From: a virus
DNA: 35,390 nucleotides
IMG/VR virus record: IMGVR_UViG_3300009163_000097
Span: 1 to 35,390 of that record
Reading direction: 5' to 3' (one strand)
Under the pieces are notes generated by a model. The model was not told where the DNA came from. It saw only the letters and a program-made list of their open reading frames with translations, and ran no database searches. Positions 21,901 to 29,767 of the stretch are shown piece by piece. A program made the position numbers and the translations under genes. How positions within the stretch are numbered: the stretch's first letter is position 1; each line of letters starts with the position of its first letter.

Positions 21901-23262
21901 ATGCTGACCTCAATGCGCCAGCAGATGATTGGCCTAGAGAAAGAGAGAGACCTGTTGCAAGTTAGGGAGGCACTTCATGCAGAAATTTTACCAACCACAT
22001 ACGACATGGGACGTAAACGCAAAGAGAGAGGTTTCCCAGAAGAGGGTATGGGTGTATCTCCACAAGCCAAGGCATGGGAAAGCAAGTCTGACTCATTTAT
22101 CAATAGCCTTAAAGCATCTGACCTGACCACCGGGGACTACCAAGGGGTTCAAATAAAAAATCCTTGGCTTTTTAAAGTTCCTTCGGAAACACCAGTTTAT
22201 AACTTATATAACGGTTTAAATAGTGACCTTGGCTTTGACCACCTCGTTGATGAACTTCGCAATGCCACTAATCCTGCATCTGGTTTGCCTAAAAACTTGC
22301 TCATTGACCCTGCCGACTTAGGCAAGCTCACAATGACTCAAGCGGTTGACCGTGTGGCTGACATCAATGCTTGGCGTGCCACACAGAAGATAGAAGCCAA
22401 CCAATTGATTGCCAACAATGCAGCTACATTCCTGCACAAAGAGTATCCAACTATTCCCGGATTAGATACCCCTAATAAGCTTGGTTTAAAGTGGGTGCAA
22501 ATTAGACATGACCCAACTCTTGATATTTTACCTAAAAGTCTTAAAGGTAAACAAGAAGGTGACGAATACGTTATTCGAAATTCTAAAGGTGAATTGCTGG
22601 TTTCGCACGACAATTATACTTACGCTTTTGATGATCTTAGGGAAAATTATCCTCAGTATTTTAAGAATGACCCGCTTAAAAAGGCCTTAAAGTATGAAGG
22701 CGACGTCATGGGCCACTCTGTCGGCGGGTATGGCATTCAAGGTAACTATGGCGCAGGAGGCATAACCGCCATTCGAGAAGGTGAAGCTAGCATTTATTCA
22801 CTACGTGATGCAAAAGGTCAACCACAGGTGACAATTGAAACTAGACCTGGGTACACCACCTTTGACGCATGGAAACGTGATGATAAGTCTGGACCTGAAA
22901 GAATCATTCAAATCAAAGGCTTCAGGAACAAAAAACCTGCTGATGAGTACCTACCATTCGTGCAGGACTTTGTCAAGAGTGGCAATTGGTCTGAAGTTAA
23001 TGACTTGGCGAATGCAGGGCTACATGATGCCCGCGCTGCTGGTAAGGCTATAGAAGGCCGACCCGCGTTCATGACTGATGAGGAGCTCGAGGCATTTAAA
23101 GCTGAGTTTGCTCCTAAACCCGAAGGCATGGCCCACGGCGGCTTAGTCTCAACCAATTTTGACCCAATTAAAATTCAACAAATCATTGCTGGCTTAGATG
23201 ATGAGTATGATCCTGAACGCATCCAGCAAATAGTTGCGCAACGTGAAAGTGCATATGCCTAA
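18892..23262 (+). CDS. Giant two-module phage protein with internal tandem duplication
   Basis: A 1456-residue protein between terminase and portal. Residues 31-145 and 749-865 are near copies (both with ANAPLSALRG, LARAGISQLPPQ, AFGIGSRADPTPQ, GAQLNQTPTGKAF). Later segments also align in order: NPWLxKVPxET, LGFDHxVDELRNAT, and INAWRA. Each module ends with a KGG/HGG-type motif (FAKGGAVHFDEGG; MAHGGLVS). The second module has MGHSVGGY (1273-1280), IYSLRDAKGQP and an IIQIKGFRNKKP stretch, resembling the PcfJ-like domain of phage proteins; the first has a diverged WCTQ version near 497. An unduplicated form would be about 700 residues. It could be an ejected virion protein; function is not known. 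Confidence 0.75.
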   Translation: MPLDPLDEFLPPRYRSAGRRPEANNDRTASANAPLSALRGWAAGTAGLAGDIEGLARAGISQLPPQLLTAFPALRAFGIGSRADPTPQMPTTEFYNEYLPGAQLNQTPTGKAFTTSGNLFGGTGTTTLAKYGIKSAKATGQALGPTAVRIGEDYLQRQGLMPGVIKPKGGNQLAGSFENSLKGLKTDVPAFDFSEGRNMKQTDANFIEQNFPGITQEYSDAFRASGMHSMDYAKKQIPWLKQNHPEIIDSLLTGKTKDQALNTWIDKQLTNYIKNDMATPGDPIRALAERGITYAEMAPLNTYLSDVLGRRRESVGFPAKGFGQSEAAQRWEAAADEAIHNAPARERLNTTISASEKNLLENPWLAKVPPETMTYGAYANSGQQLGFDHIVDELRNATDLASSLPPNLRLKSSSLPQLSVPQAVERVSQINAWRAAEAIKAEKAGMMGNLNANSRLEDPTTQLSFVDKPGMKWVDIPETTDKIGLNLCTTIGKQGGWCTQGEGLAKSYGSGPNRLTTLIDADGRPHAQAKITSIPYSGDIMDDVDDIMQTMSAAEQRKFNRYIGSNEFAPHGDVDTEEVLAWLQSNMPKSYKRYLASISGPSNITEIKPVSNDFSSARALEYKSRDPQYQNKITDSTLKFLNSSEWGTVTDLDHFNIVDLKDTHSVQRALREVLDRDLPKDRIDKFNYAVNFNPEANRFMSTRQFSDFLEPPEGFAKGGAVHFDEGGAAFGVFPQMKPRRALQDREAAANAPLSALRGYAAGTAGLPGDIEGLARAGISQLPPQVLAAFPALRAFGIGSRADPTPQLPTTEFYNEYLPGAQLNQTPTGKAFTAAGNLLGGAGSTTLARYGIKSAKATAKAIAEAAPGPASGSRAAQLGVIKMPGGNWLSGSVEESVSPMKRRGTPSIAFSQEEADDFIARGFVRDKSGGDGYYLPPDPVNNFIDKKIAPYIRDEMATPNDPLRAMAEKYAVDKPVRLAEVQGRIDAFAAKMEQTARKRGVPVEMLTSMRQQMIGLEKERDLLQVREALHAEILPTTYDMGRKRKERGFPEEGMGVSPQAKAWESKSDSFINSLKASDLTTGDYQGVQIKNPWLFKVPSETPVYNLYNGLNSDLGFDHLVDELRNATNPASGLPKNLLIDPADLGKLTMTQAVDRVADINAWRATQKIEANQLIANNAATFLHKEYPTIPGLDTPNKLGLKWVQIRHDPTLDILPKSLKGKQEGDEYVIRNSKGELLVSHDNYTYAFDDLRENYPQYFKNDPLKKALKYEGDVMGHSVGGYGIQGNYGAGGITAIREGEASIYSLRDAKGQPQVTIETRPGYTTFDAWKRDDKSGPERIIQIKGFRNKKPADEYLPFVQDFVKSGNWSEVNDLANAGLHDARAAGKAIEGRPAFMTDEELEAFKAEFAPKPEGMAHGGLVSTNFDPIKIQQIIAGLDDEYDPERIQQIVAQRESAYA

Positions 23263-25843
23263 AAATACAGACCTGACCATTGAAGAAGACGAAATCGTTG
23301 AGGTAGATGATGACGAGTCAGACACCGAGGATACTGATGACGGCGGCGCAATGGTCAAACTCAAGAACGAGGACGACCAACGCCAAAAGCAAGCGCACTT
23401 TGCCAACATTGTTGACGAGGTTGACCAAGCCGACTTGCAAGACGCCGTCACCGACCTGCTAGACAAGGTTGCCAAGGACAAAGACGCACGGCAGAAGCGA
23501 GACAAGCTCTACGAGGAAGGCTTGCGCCGTACTGGCTTAGGTGACGATGCACCGGGCGGTGCGCAGTTCACCGGCTCAACAAAGGTTGTCCACCCCATGC
23601 TGGTGGAAGCCTGCGTGGACTTCTCTAGCCGAGTGATGAAGGAGATCTTCCCTCCTGGCGGCCCAGTCAAGAGCAAGATCCTAGGCGAGAAGGAGAAGGA
23701 CAAGGTCGCCAAGGCCGAGCGCAAGACTGACTACATGAACTGGCAGGCTACTGAGCAGATGGTTGAGTTCCGTGGTGAGTTAGAGCAGCTCAGTACCCAA
23801 CTGCCCTTGGGCGGTGCTCAGTACCTCAAAATGATGTGGAGCGCCCAATACCTGCGCCCTTGCGCTGAGTTCATCCCCATCGATGATGTGTATTTGCCCT
23901 TTGCGGCTACCAACTTCTACAGCGCTGAGCGCAAGACCCACGTCCAGTATGTGACTAAGATGGAGTACCAGCGTCGGGTCAAATGTGAGATGTACATTGA
24001 CGTTGACCTTGGTTCGCCAGAAGTGCCTGACTTCAGCAAGGCGTCGATTGCCAATGACAAAATTGAAGGGCGCAAGGACACCTCCTACAATGAAGACGGT
24101 CTGCGCACCATTTTCGAGATCTACACCCACTTAGACTTTGGTGATGGGGTTGAGCCGTACATCATCAGCATTGACAAGACCAGCAGCAAGGCCGTGGCGC
24201 TGTACCGCAACTGGGAACCTGAAGACGAGCGCCGTGTAGAACTTGACTGGATTGTGGAATTCCCCTTTGTGCCATGGCGGGGTGCTTACCCCATCGGCCT
24301 GACCCACATGATTGGCGGCTTGTCAGGGGCAGCTACAGGTGCCTTACGCGCCCTGCTGGACTCCGCCCACATTCAGAACATCCCAACCCTGCTCAAGCTA
24401 AAAGGCGGTCCTGGTGGCCAGACGCTCAACGTCCAACCCACCGAGGTTGTGGAACTTGAAGGCGGAGCGCTCATCGATGATGTGCGCAAACTGGCCATGC
24501 CGCTGCCGTTCAATGGTCCTAGCCCTGTACTGTTTCAGCTACTAGGCTTTGTGGTTGACGCAGGCAAGGGCGTTGTGCAGACCAGCTTTGAGAAGCTGAG
24601 CGATGCCAACCAAGCACAGCCGGTTGGTACCACGATGGCCCTGATTGAGCAGGGTATGGTGGTCTTCTCTAGCATTCACTCGCGCATCCATAGCTCAATG
24701 AGCCGTGTGTTTAAGATTCTGCACCGGATCAACAGCGCCTACCTGACCATTGAAGACATTGAAGCGCAGGCATCTGGTTTGGATGTCAAGCCAGAAGACT
24801 TTGACGGTCCAATGGACGTTGTGCCGGTAAGTGACCCAGCAATCTTCAGCGAGACGCAACGCTTTGCTCAGACTCAAGCGCTCATGCAACGCTCGGCCAC
24901 CATGCCGCAGATGTATGACCAGCGCAAAATTGAGCAATTGTTTTTGCGCACGCTGAAGATCAGCGCTGACGATGTACTACAACCCGCGCCAGGCACCGAG
25001 GACATTGACCCGGTGAGCGAGAACGTGGCTGCAGTTATGGGAACTCCTGTTTATGTTCTGCCGCAGCAAGACCACATTGCTCACCTCAAAACACACTTGG
25101 CGTTTCTGAAGTCGCCGCTGTTTGGCCAGAACCCGGCCATCGTTAAAACCTACATGTTCCCGATGGCCACTCACCTGCGCGACCACTTGCTGAACTACTA
25201 TCTGACTGAGGCTCATGAGGCAGTGGACGTTGCGCAGAAGAAGGACTTGATTGAGAAAGAAGCAGAGCAACAGGTCAAGGTGATTCTCAAGGTGCAAGAA
25301 ATCATTGAGCAACAGCTTAGCGGCTTTGCCCAAGAGTTGGCACAGATTGACCAAGCTGCTCAGCAGTTTAAACCTCAACCGCCTATGCCGCCAGACAGCA
25401 GCATGCAAGTAGCACAACTCAATGCGCAGTTGCAAGGCCAAGCACTACAGCAACGCACACAACTTGATCAGGCAAAAATGCAGCAAACCGCTCAACTTGA
25501 GCAAGCAAAAATGCAGCAAACCGCTCAACTTGAGCAAGCAAAAATGCAGCAAGCTATACAGGCTGAACAAGTTAATATGCAACTTGAGCAAGCTAAGCTA
25601 CAACTTGAGCAAGTCAAAGTGCAGCAAGATGCACAGCAAAATGCACAAAAGATGGCAGAAGACGCTCAGCAAACAATCCTCAAAGAGCAATCAGCGAACG
25701 AGCGCACAAAGATCGAACTGCAAACCCGCTATCAAATGAACACCGACGACAACAACACAGCCCTACGCTTAGCTGCAACCGAGTTAGCTACGGGCGAGAA
25801 GTTTGCCGTCTCAACAGGTACAGGCGTCAATCCCGGCACTTGA
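23255..25843 (+). CDS. Portal protein
   Basis: An 862-residue portal of the podovirus-like type. A very acidic N-terminus (residues 1-40) is followed by HPMLVEACVDFSSRVMKEIF and FPPGGPVK, then RKTDYMNWQATEQM, conserved in portals of this group. A central region with YLPFAATNFY and a WRGAYPIGLTHMIGGL segment forms the clip and stem. The C-terminus from about 700 is a long Gln-rich coiled coil. The start at 23255 (MPKNTDL) overlaps the previous stop; an in-frame TTG at 23234 is less likely. It forms the DNA channel at one capsid vertex and docks the terminase and the gp4-like connector. Confidence 0.9.
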   Translation: MPKNTDLTIEEDEIVEVDDDESDTEDTDDGGAMVKLKNEDDQRQKQAHFANIVDEVDQADLQDAVTDLLDKVAKDKDARQKRDKLYEEGLRRTGLGDDAPGGAQFTGSTKVVHPMLVEACVDFSSRVMKEIFPPGGPVKSKILGEKEKDKVAKAERKTDYMNWQATEQMVEFRGELEQLSTQLPLGGAQYLKMMWSAQYLRPCAEFIPIDDVYLPFAATNFYSAERKTHVQYVTKMEYQRRVKCEMYIDVDLGSPEVPDFSKASIANDKIEGRKDTSYNEDGLRTIFEIYTHLDFGDGVEPYIISIDKTSSKAVALYRNWEPEDERRVELDWIVEFPFVPWRGAYPIGLTHMIGGLSGAATGALRALLDSAHIQNIPTLLKLKGGPGGQTLNVQPTEVVELEGGALIDDVRKLAMPLPFNGPSPVLFQLLGFVVDAGKGVVQTSFEKLSDANQAQPVGTTMALIEQGMVVFSSIHSRIHSSMSRVFKILHRINSAYLTIEDIEAQASGLDVKPEDFDGPMDVVPVSDPAIFSETQRFAQTQALMQRSATMPQMYDQRKIEQLFLRTLKISADDVLQPAPGTEDIDPVSENVAAVMGTPVYVLPQQDHIAHLKTHLAFLKSPLFGQNPAIVKTYMFPMATHLRDHLLNYYLTEAHEAVDVAQKKDLIEKEAEQQVKVILKVQEIIEQQLSGFAQELAQIDQAAQQFKPQPPMPPDSSMQVAQLNAQLQGQALQQRTQLDQAKMQQTAQLEQAKMQQTAQLEQAKMQQAIQAEQVNMQLEQAKLQLEQVKVQQDAQQNAQKMAEDAQQTILKEQSANERTKIELQTRYQMNTDDNNTALRLAATELATGEKFAVSTGTGVNPGT
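25466..25560 (+). repeat. 33-bp tandem repeat inside the portal gene
   Basis: Two almost identical 33-base units and a diverged third encode QAKMQQTAQLE-type 11-residue steps, continued by 7-residue Gln/Leu steps (QVNMQLE, QAKLQLE, QVKVQQD). The 11- and 7-residue periods fit a right- or left-handed coiled coil. Unit number may vary between related phages by slippage. Confidence 0.75.
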
Positions 25844-25861
25844 CACACAGGAGAAACCACG

Positions 25862-25990
25862 ATGAACAATACCCCCGCAGTCCCAATGAATAACGGCGCG
25901 GTCAAGCAACACCACCGCATGGCGGCAGGAGAGCCCGTAACTGGCCAGACCCTGCCCGCAGCGCCCGCAATGCCAAAGACGCCTGCGTGA
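25862..25990 (+). CDS. Tiny Pro/Ala-rich protein, 42 aa
   Basis: A 42-residue peptide starting MNNTPAVPMNNGAVKQHHRM, with AGGAG-type ribosome site (CAGGAGAAACC) upstream. Its low-complexity Pro/Ala/Met content suggests a disordered peptide. The stop overlaps the next start as GTGA, which indicates coupling. Function unknown. Confidence 0.5.
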   Translation: MNNTPAVPMNNGAVKQHHRMAAGEPVTGQTLPAAPAMPKTPA

Positions 25991-26184
25991 GAATAGAAGA
26001 CGTTTTGTTGCATCGGCTAAAAGCCGCGCAAGCAAGTTTTGCGCTTGAATCACTCAAGCGTCCTCAAAACCGCGATGCCTTTGAGTACGGCTATCGCGTG
26101 GGCGTTGTATCAGGTTACGACGCAGCGTTAGATGTACTTTTTACCATTTTGGAAGAGGAGAAAAACAGTGGCAATGACTTATGA
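25987..26184 (+). CDS. Small hypothetical helical protein, 65 aa
   Basis: A 65-residue protein beginning with GTG in a GTGA overlap with the preceding stop. It reads as helical throughout, with an aromatic patch (AFEYGYRVGVVSGYDAAL) and an acidic end. This gene type recurs near portal genes in tailed phages without a known role. The end overlaps the GroES-like gene by 17 bases. Confidence 0.55.
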   Translation: MRIEDVLLHRLKAAQASFALESLKRPQNRDAFEYGYRVGVVSGYDAALDVLFTILEEEKNSGNDL

Positions 26185-26575
26185 GGACGCAATGGCAGAG
26201 GCTTTTCCGGCTGCAGAAGCCGGCATTCAGCCTTTTGGGAGCCGTGTTCTGGTACAAATTCGCAGTCCCAAACAACGCACCGCTTCGGGCATAATTTTAG
26301 ATGTGGGCTCCCGAGACACTGAAAAGTGGAATACTCAGGTAGCCAAAGTCATCTCAATTGGCCCCTTGGCATTCAAGAATCGCAACACGATGGCCAGTTG
26401 GCCCGAGGGTTCTTGGTGCGAGGAGGGTGAGTATGTGCGAGTTGCCAAGTATGGTGGCGATAGGTGGGAGGTTCCCATGTCAAACGGCGAATCGGCGCTG
26501 TTTGTAATCTTTAACGACTTGGACATCATCGGGCGAGTTAACGTCGATCCGCTGTCCATTCGTGCATTCATCTGA
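26168..26575 (+). CDS. GroES-like co-chaperonin
   Basis: A 135-residue protein with the Cpn10 fold: GIQPFGSRVLVQI as the first strand, SGIILDVGSRD in the position of the mobile-loop/strand region, VAKVISIGPLAF and a late VIFNDLDIIGRV strand. Phages use such proteins (for example T4 gp31) with host GroEL to fold the capsid protein, and its location before the scaffold and capsid genes fits. The GTG at 26168 has GAGGAG eight bases upstream; an ATG two codons on is an alternative. A frame-consistent ATG at 26132 lies inside the previous gene and lacks support. Confidence 0.8.
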   Translation: MAMTYEDAMAEAFPAAEAGIQPFGSRVLVQIRSPKQRTASGIILDVGSRDTEKWNTQVAKVISIGPLAFKNRNTMASWPEGSWCEEGEYVRVAKYGGDRWEVPMSNGESALFVIFNDLDIIGRVNVDPLSIRAFI

Positions 26576-26585
26576 AAGGAGATGA
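26568..26585 (+). other. Hairpin presenting the ribosome site (scaffold gene)
   Basis: TCATCT-GAAAGG-AGATGA is a perfect 6-bp stem with the Shine-Dalgarno AAAGG in its 6-base loop. It overlaps the GroES-like stop codon and ends three bases before the next ATG. The same loop, GAAAGG, recurs in the hairpin at 27542. Confidence 0.55.
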
Positions 26586-26588
26586 GAA

Positions 26589-27500
26589 ATGGCTGAAACC
26601 CTGAACGAGAACGACGAGGACAAAAAGCCTCTAGAAGACCTTGTCATTTTGGAAGACAAACCGCCTCAAGACGATGAGGATGATGATCGAATTAAGGCTG
26701 ACGAAGACAGCGGCACTGACTCTGAGCGGGAAGCAATCCGTGAACGGCGTCGGTTAGAGAAAGTTGAGCGCCGTGACCGCAAAGACAAGGCAATCACTCG
26801 CGACAAAACAGAACTAGACTTCCTGCGCAAGCGCAATGACGAGCTAGAACGTCGCATGGGGGCGCAGGAGCAGCGCGCTCACCAGACGGACTTGCAGAAC
26901 ATTGACGCGCACATCCGTCGTGCGCAAGAAGAGGCTGAAATGTCAGACCGGGTCATCGCTAAAGCCATTGAGTCAAGCAACGGTGCTGACGTGGCGCAGG
27001 CGTTGAAGTACCGAGACCAGGCGTTGGCCAAAATCAATCAACTCCATGCTATTAAAGCGCAGGCTTCACAAGCGCCGGTAAAGCCGCAACAGCAAGTTGA
27101 TGAAGCTACCCTGAACCACGCCAGGGACTTCATGGCTGACCACCCTTGGTATGACGTCAATGGGCGTGACGAGGATAGCGCAATTGTTCTAGCAATTGAC
27201 CAATCGCTAAATAGGGACGGCTACGACTCTAAGTCTGACGAATATTGGGCAGAACTCAAACGTCGTGCCGCTCGCCGCCTGCCGGAGCGGTTTAAGACCG
27301 AAACACGGGTTGCACGAGGCGGTCCTGTCGTTGGTTCTGGCCGAGAACACGCGCCAACCTCAACTCGCAATGAAGTCTACATCAATCCAGAACGAAAGCA
27401 AGCTCTGATTGAGGCAGGGGTGTGGGATGACCCTATTTTGCGCAAGAAATACGCTGCTCGATACGCAGAATACGACCGCAATCAACGCAATCAAGCATAA
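26589..27500 (+). CDS. Scaffold-like protein
   Basis: A 303-residue, highly charged protein. An acidic disordered N-terminus (residues 1-45) is followed by a basic/acidic coiled coil (about 48-165) and a C-terminal part with HARDFMADHPWYDVNGRDEDS and a basic end. This profile and its position between the portal/GroES and capsid genes match internal scaffolding proteins, which guide procapsid assembly and then leave. The call rests on composition and synteny, not on a catalytic motif. Confidence 0.65.
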   Translation: MAETLNENDEDKKPLEDLVILEDKPPQDDEDDDRIKADEDSGTDSEREAIRERRRLEKVERRDRKDKAITRDKTELDFLRKRNDELERRMGAQEQRAHQTDLQNIDAHIRRAQEEAEMSDRVIAKAIESSNGADVAQALKYRDQALAKINQLHAIKAQASQAPVKPQQQVDEATLNHARDFMADHPWYDVNGRDEDSAIVLAIDQSLNRDGYDSKSDEYWAELKRRAARRLPERFKTETRVARGGPVVGSGREHAPTSTRNEVYINPERKQALIEAGVWDDPILRKKYAARYAEYDRNQRNQA

Positions 27501-27520
27501 AAAACTTTATTTTTCAAAAA

Positions 27521-27538
27521 TTGAGGTATAATCCTCAA
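27521..27538 (+). promoter_or_regulatory. Palindromic TATAAT promoter element
   Basis: TTGAGG-TATAAT-CCTCAA is a perfect 6-base inverted repeat whose centre is a consensus -10 box (27527-27532). It lies in the 61-base gap before the next gene, after a T/A-rich stretch. No good -35 is seen at 16-18 bases, so an activator or phage factor may be needed. A regulator binding the palindrome would block or recruit polymerase. Confidence 0.5.
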
Positions 27539-27541
27539 CAA

Positions 27542-27557
27542 TCGCTGAAAGGAGCGA
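27542..27557 (+). other. Hairpin presenting the ribosome site
   Basis: TCGCT-GAAAGG-AGCGA is a 5-bp stem with the Shine-Dalgarno in the loop, five bases before the ATG at 27562. The loop is identical to that of the hairpin at 26568 although the stem differs. Confidence 0.55.
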
Positions 27558-27561
27558 GAAT

Positions 27562-28092
27562 ATGTCCGACGAACGCTTAAAGAAATCCGCTGGTGACAAT
27601 CGCGAGCAACGCGCTGTGCAAGACCGCACGGCGACTGAGAATCGTGAGTTGTCCGATGATGAGCGAGTTGAAATGTTCCGTCAACAGTTTTTCCAGTCCT
27701 CGTTACCTGACTTACCAAAGCTGCCCGGCTGGCATCCTTGCTGGCTAACAACGACGAACCCACGTGACTCTATCCAAACTCGTATCCGCTTGGGCTATCA
27801 GCCCATCAAGCCAGAAGATGTTCCTGGCTGGGAATACGCCACCCTTAAAACAGGTGATTGGTCCGGATTCATTGGGGTCAATGAGATGCTTGCGTTTAAG
27901 TTGCCCATGAGTTTGTACGAAAAGTACATGCGCGAAGCCCATCACGATGCCCCTCTGCGCGAAGAGGAAAAGCTCACCGATACGGCTGACTTCCTTGAGC
28001 AACAAGCACGATCATCTAAATCGAAGTTGACGCTGGGCGATGGTAATACAGAATTGGGACAAAAGCGGCAAGCTCAGTTTGATCTTGCTTGA
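27562..28092 (+). CDS. Hypothetical virion-region protein, 176 aa
   Basis: A 176-residue protein. After a charged 40-residue start it has FQSSLPDLPKLPGWHPCWL followed by TTNPRDSIQTRIRLGYQPI and VPGWEY, a Trp/Pro-rich signature I associate with conserved structural-region proteins of podovirus-like phages from environmental data. No enzyme motif is present. Between scaffold and capsid genes it may be a capsid-assembly or decoration factor. Its own promoter element and RBS hairpin precede it. Confidence 0.65.
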   Translation: MSDERLKKSAGDNREQRAVQDRTATENRELSDDERVEMFRQQFFQSSLPDLPKLPGWHPCWLTTTNPRDSIQTRIRLGYQPIKPEDVPGWEYATLKTGDWSGFIGVNEMLAFKLPMSLYEKYMREAHHDAPLREEEKLTDTADFLEQQARSSKSKLTLGDGNTELGQKRQAQFDLA

Positions 28093-28121
28093 CAGACTTT
28101 TAACCCCTTAGGAGAAAGCTA

Positions 28122-28721
28122 ATGTCCTCGACTAGCGCACCCTTTGGTTTTAGGGCAAGTTTCCACAACAGTGGACAGATGCGCCCTAAAGCCTACACAA
28201 TCGCCAGCACTTACGCTGCCAACATTTTCGAGGGAGACCCCGTAAAGTTGGTGGATGCAGGTACTGTTCAACTCGGCACATCTGACGGCACTCGCTCAGG
28301 AACTGTTGCTGGTATTTTGCTGCTCGGCATCTTTGCCGGCTGCCAATATACCGATGCATTGGGCAAGCCAACCCTATCATCGTACTGGCCTTCTGGAGTA
28401 ACCGCAACGGATATTACGGCTTGGGTCTATGACGATCCGGAAACTCTGTTCAACGTGCAGTACTCTAATCCGGGTACACCTGGCACCACGACTATGCAAA
28501 CTGCCGTTGGTGAACAGATGGATTGGGTTGTGGCCTCGCCTGGCGGTTCCACCTCAACAGGGTTGTCAAACACCCAAATCGGCGTCATCGAAACCACATC
28601 TGGTCAATTCCAGTTGACTGGCTTTGCGGGCGAAATCAACGACTCCATAACAGACGCATACATTGTAGCCATTGTTCGTATCAACGAGCATATCTACAAA
28701 GCTGCTGTTAACTCAATCTAA
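28122..28721 (+). CDS. Virion structural protein (capsid decoration-like)
   Basis: A 199-residue protein with APFGFRASFHNSG at the N-terminus, then YTIASTYAANIFEGDPVKLV, SYWPSGV and AWVYDDPE. This is the order found in a phage structural protein encoded just before the major capsid gene and thought to decorate or stabilise the head. It is beta-rich, Gly/Thr/Ser-rich, with no signal peptide. The ribosome site is AGGAG. Confidence 0.65.
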   Translation: MSSTSAPFGFRASFHNSGQMRPKAYTIASTYAANIFEGDPVKLVDAGTVQLGTSDGTRSGTVAGILLLGIFAGCQYTDALGKPTLSSYWPSGVTATDITAWVYDDPETLFNVQYSNPGTPGTTTMQTAVGEQMDWVVASPGGSTSTGLSNTQIGVIETTSGQFQLTGFAGEINDSITDAYIVAIVRINEHIYKAAVNSI

Positions 28722-28734
28722 GGAGGGCTGACAA

Positions 28735-29649
28735 ATGGCTACCCCAATGCGCAGTACCGACTTTAGGTCGGTTGTTGAGCCGATTATGAACGAGGTGTTC
28801 GACGGCGTTTATGAGCAACGTGCTGACGAATGGAAGATGGTCTTCCGTGAGCAAAAAGGCATTCCTCGGAATTACCACGAAGAGCCCGTCTTGTACGGTT
28901 TCGGCGCGGCTCCTGAGTTGCCTGACGGCATGGCTGTGACCTACCAAAGCGGTGGTGTGCTCTTTATTCAGCGTTACCTTTACAAAGTGTTTGGCTTGGC
29001 CTTCGCGTTGACCAAGGTGCTCGTTGAAGACGGTGACCACATCCGCATCGGTCAGACTTACGCCAAGCACTTGGCTCAGTCGCTGATTGAGACTAAGGAA
29101 ACCCTGGCTGCCAACATCCTGAACCGTGCCTTCAACAGCGCGTATCTGGGTGGTGACGGTGTTTCTTTGGTGTCTACAGCCCACCCGATTGTCAGTGGTA
29201 CGTTTAGCAACCAGCTAACTACCGCTGCCGCTCTGTCGCAAACATCGCTTGAGCAGATTTTGGTTCAGATTCGCAACGCTGTTGACAACAACGGCAAGCG
29301 TATTCGTCTGGTGCCAAAGAAAATCGTTTCTGGACCCAGCAATGTGTTCCAGGCCGAAGTGCTACTCAAGTCTGTACTGCGCAGCGGCACTGCTGACAAT
29401 GACATCAACCCGGTCAAGTCTATGGGCTTGCTGGCTGAAGGTCAGGGCAATCTGTCGCGTATCACGTCTACCACCGCTTGGTGGGTCCAGACCGATGCGC
29501 CAGACGGTTTGAAGCTGTTGATGCGTCGTGGCTTGGAGAAGTCTATGGAAGGCGACTTTGAGACTGACTCCATGCGCTACAAAGCGACAGAGCGTTACGT
29601 GCTGGGTTGGACTGACCCACGCGGCGTTTTCGGAACCCCTGGGATCTAA
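28735..29649 (+). CDS. Major capsid protein, HK97-type (Mu gpT-like)
   Basis: A 304-residue protein. The N-terminal helix region (FRSVVEPIMNEVFDGVYEQ) has no long cleavable delta domain, as expected when a separate scaffold exists. AHLAQSLIETKETLAANILNR-type spine helix, STAHPIVSGTFSNQL (the E-loop/A-domain hinge), and a GLKLLMRRG segment followed by YKATERYVLGWTDPRG correspond to the conserved C-terminal part of Mu gpT-like capsids. It has a strong AGGAGGG ribosome site, as expected for the most abundant virion protein. Confidence 0.88.
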   Translation: MATPMRSTDFRSVVEPIMNEVFDGVYEQRADEWKMVFREQKGIPRNYHEEPVLYGFGAAPELPDGMAVTYQSGGVLFIQRYLYKVFGLAFALTKVLVEDGDHIRIGQTYAKHLAQSLIETKETLAANILNRAFNSAYLGGDGVSLVSTAHPIVSGTFSNQLTTAAALSQTSLEQILVQIRNAVDNNGKRIRLVPKKIVSGPSNVFQAEVLLKSVLRSGTADNDINPVKSMGLLAEGQGNLSRITSTTAWWVQTDAPDGLKLLMRRGLEKSMEGDFETDSMRYKATERYVLGWTDPRGVFGTPGI

Positions 29650-29661
29650 GACTACGGGCTT

Positions 29662-29690
29662 TAACCCTCAACTCACAAGGTTGGGGGTTA
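29662..29690 (+). terminator. Stem-loop after the capsid gene
   Basis: TAACCCTCAAC pairs with GTTGGGGGTTA (11 bp with one G-U) around a 7-base loop, 12 bases after the capsid stop. The following sequence has only a delayed TTTT (29700-29703), so it is at best a partial terminator; it may instead protect the capsid mRNA 3' end. Confidence 0.5.
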
Positions 29691-29702
29691 TGGAGGTAGT
29701 TT

Positions 29703-29767
29703 TAATGCGTCTGACAGCTTAGACCTCAAGCTGACGACATGCAGACAGACGCATTACACTTGCATGT
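29703..29767 (+). ncRNA. Pseudoknot-like leader element before the 29779 gene
   Basis: Stem B: TAATGCGTCTG (29703-29713) with CAGACGCATTA (29746-29756), 11 perfect pairs. Inside it CAGCTT (29715-29720) pairs with AAGCTG (29728-29733). Stem C: ACATGCA (29737-29743) lies inside the loop of B and pairs with TGCATGT (29761-29767) outside it, which is an H-type pseudoknot topology. The ribosome site (AAGGA, from 29768) begins right after stem C. A five-codon reading frame with a good GGAGG site (29705-29722, MRLTA) overlaps stem B. Structure is seen as pairing potential; function is inferred. Confidence 0.55.

Noticed and set aside
25466-25640. Repeats in the portal gene as a CRISPR-like array
   Set aside because: Units are contiguous coding repeats in frame, without spacers.
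27521-27538. Palindrome TTGAGG-TATAAT-CCTCAA as a terminator
   Set aside because: No T-run follows, the stem would have a 6-base loop exactly equal to a -10 box, and a gene with good RBS starts directly after.
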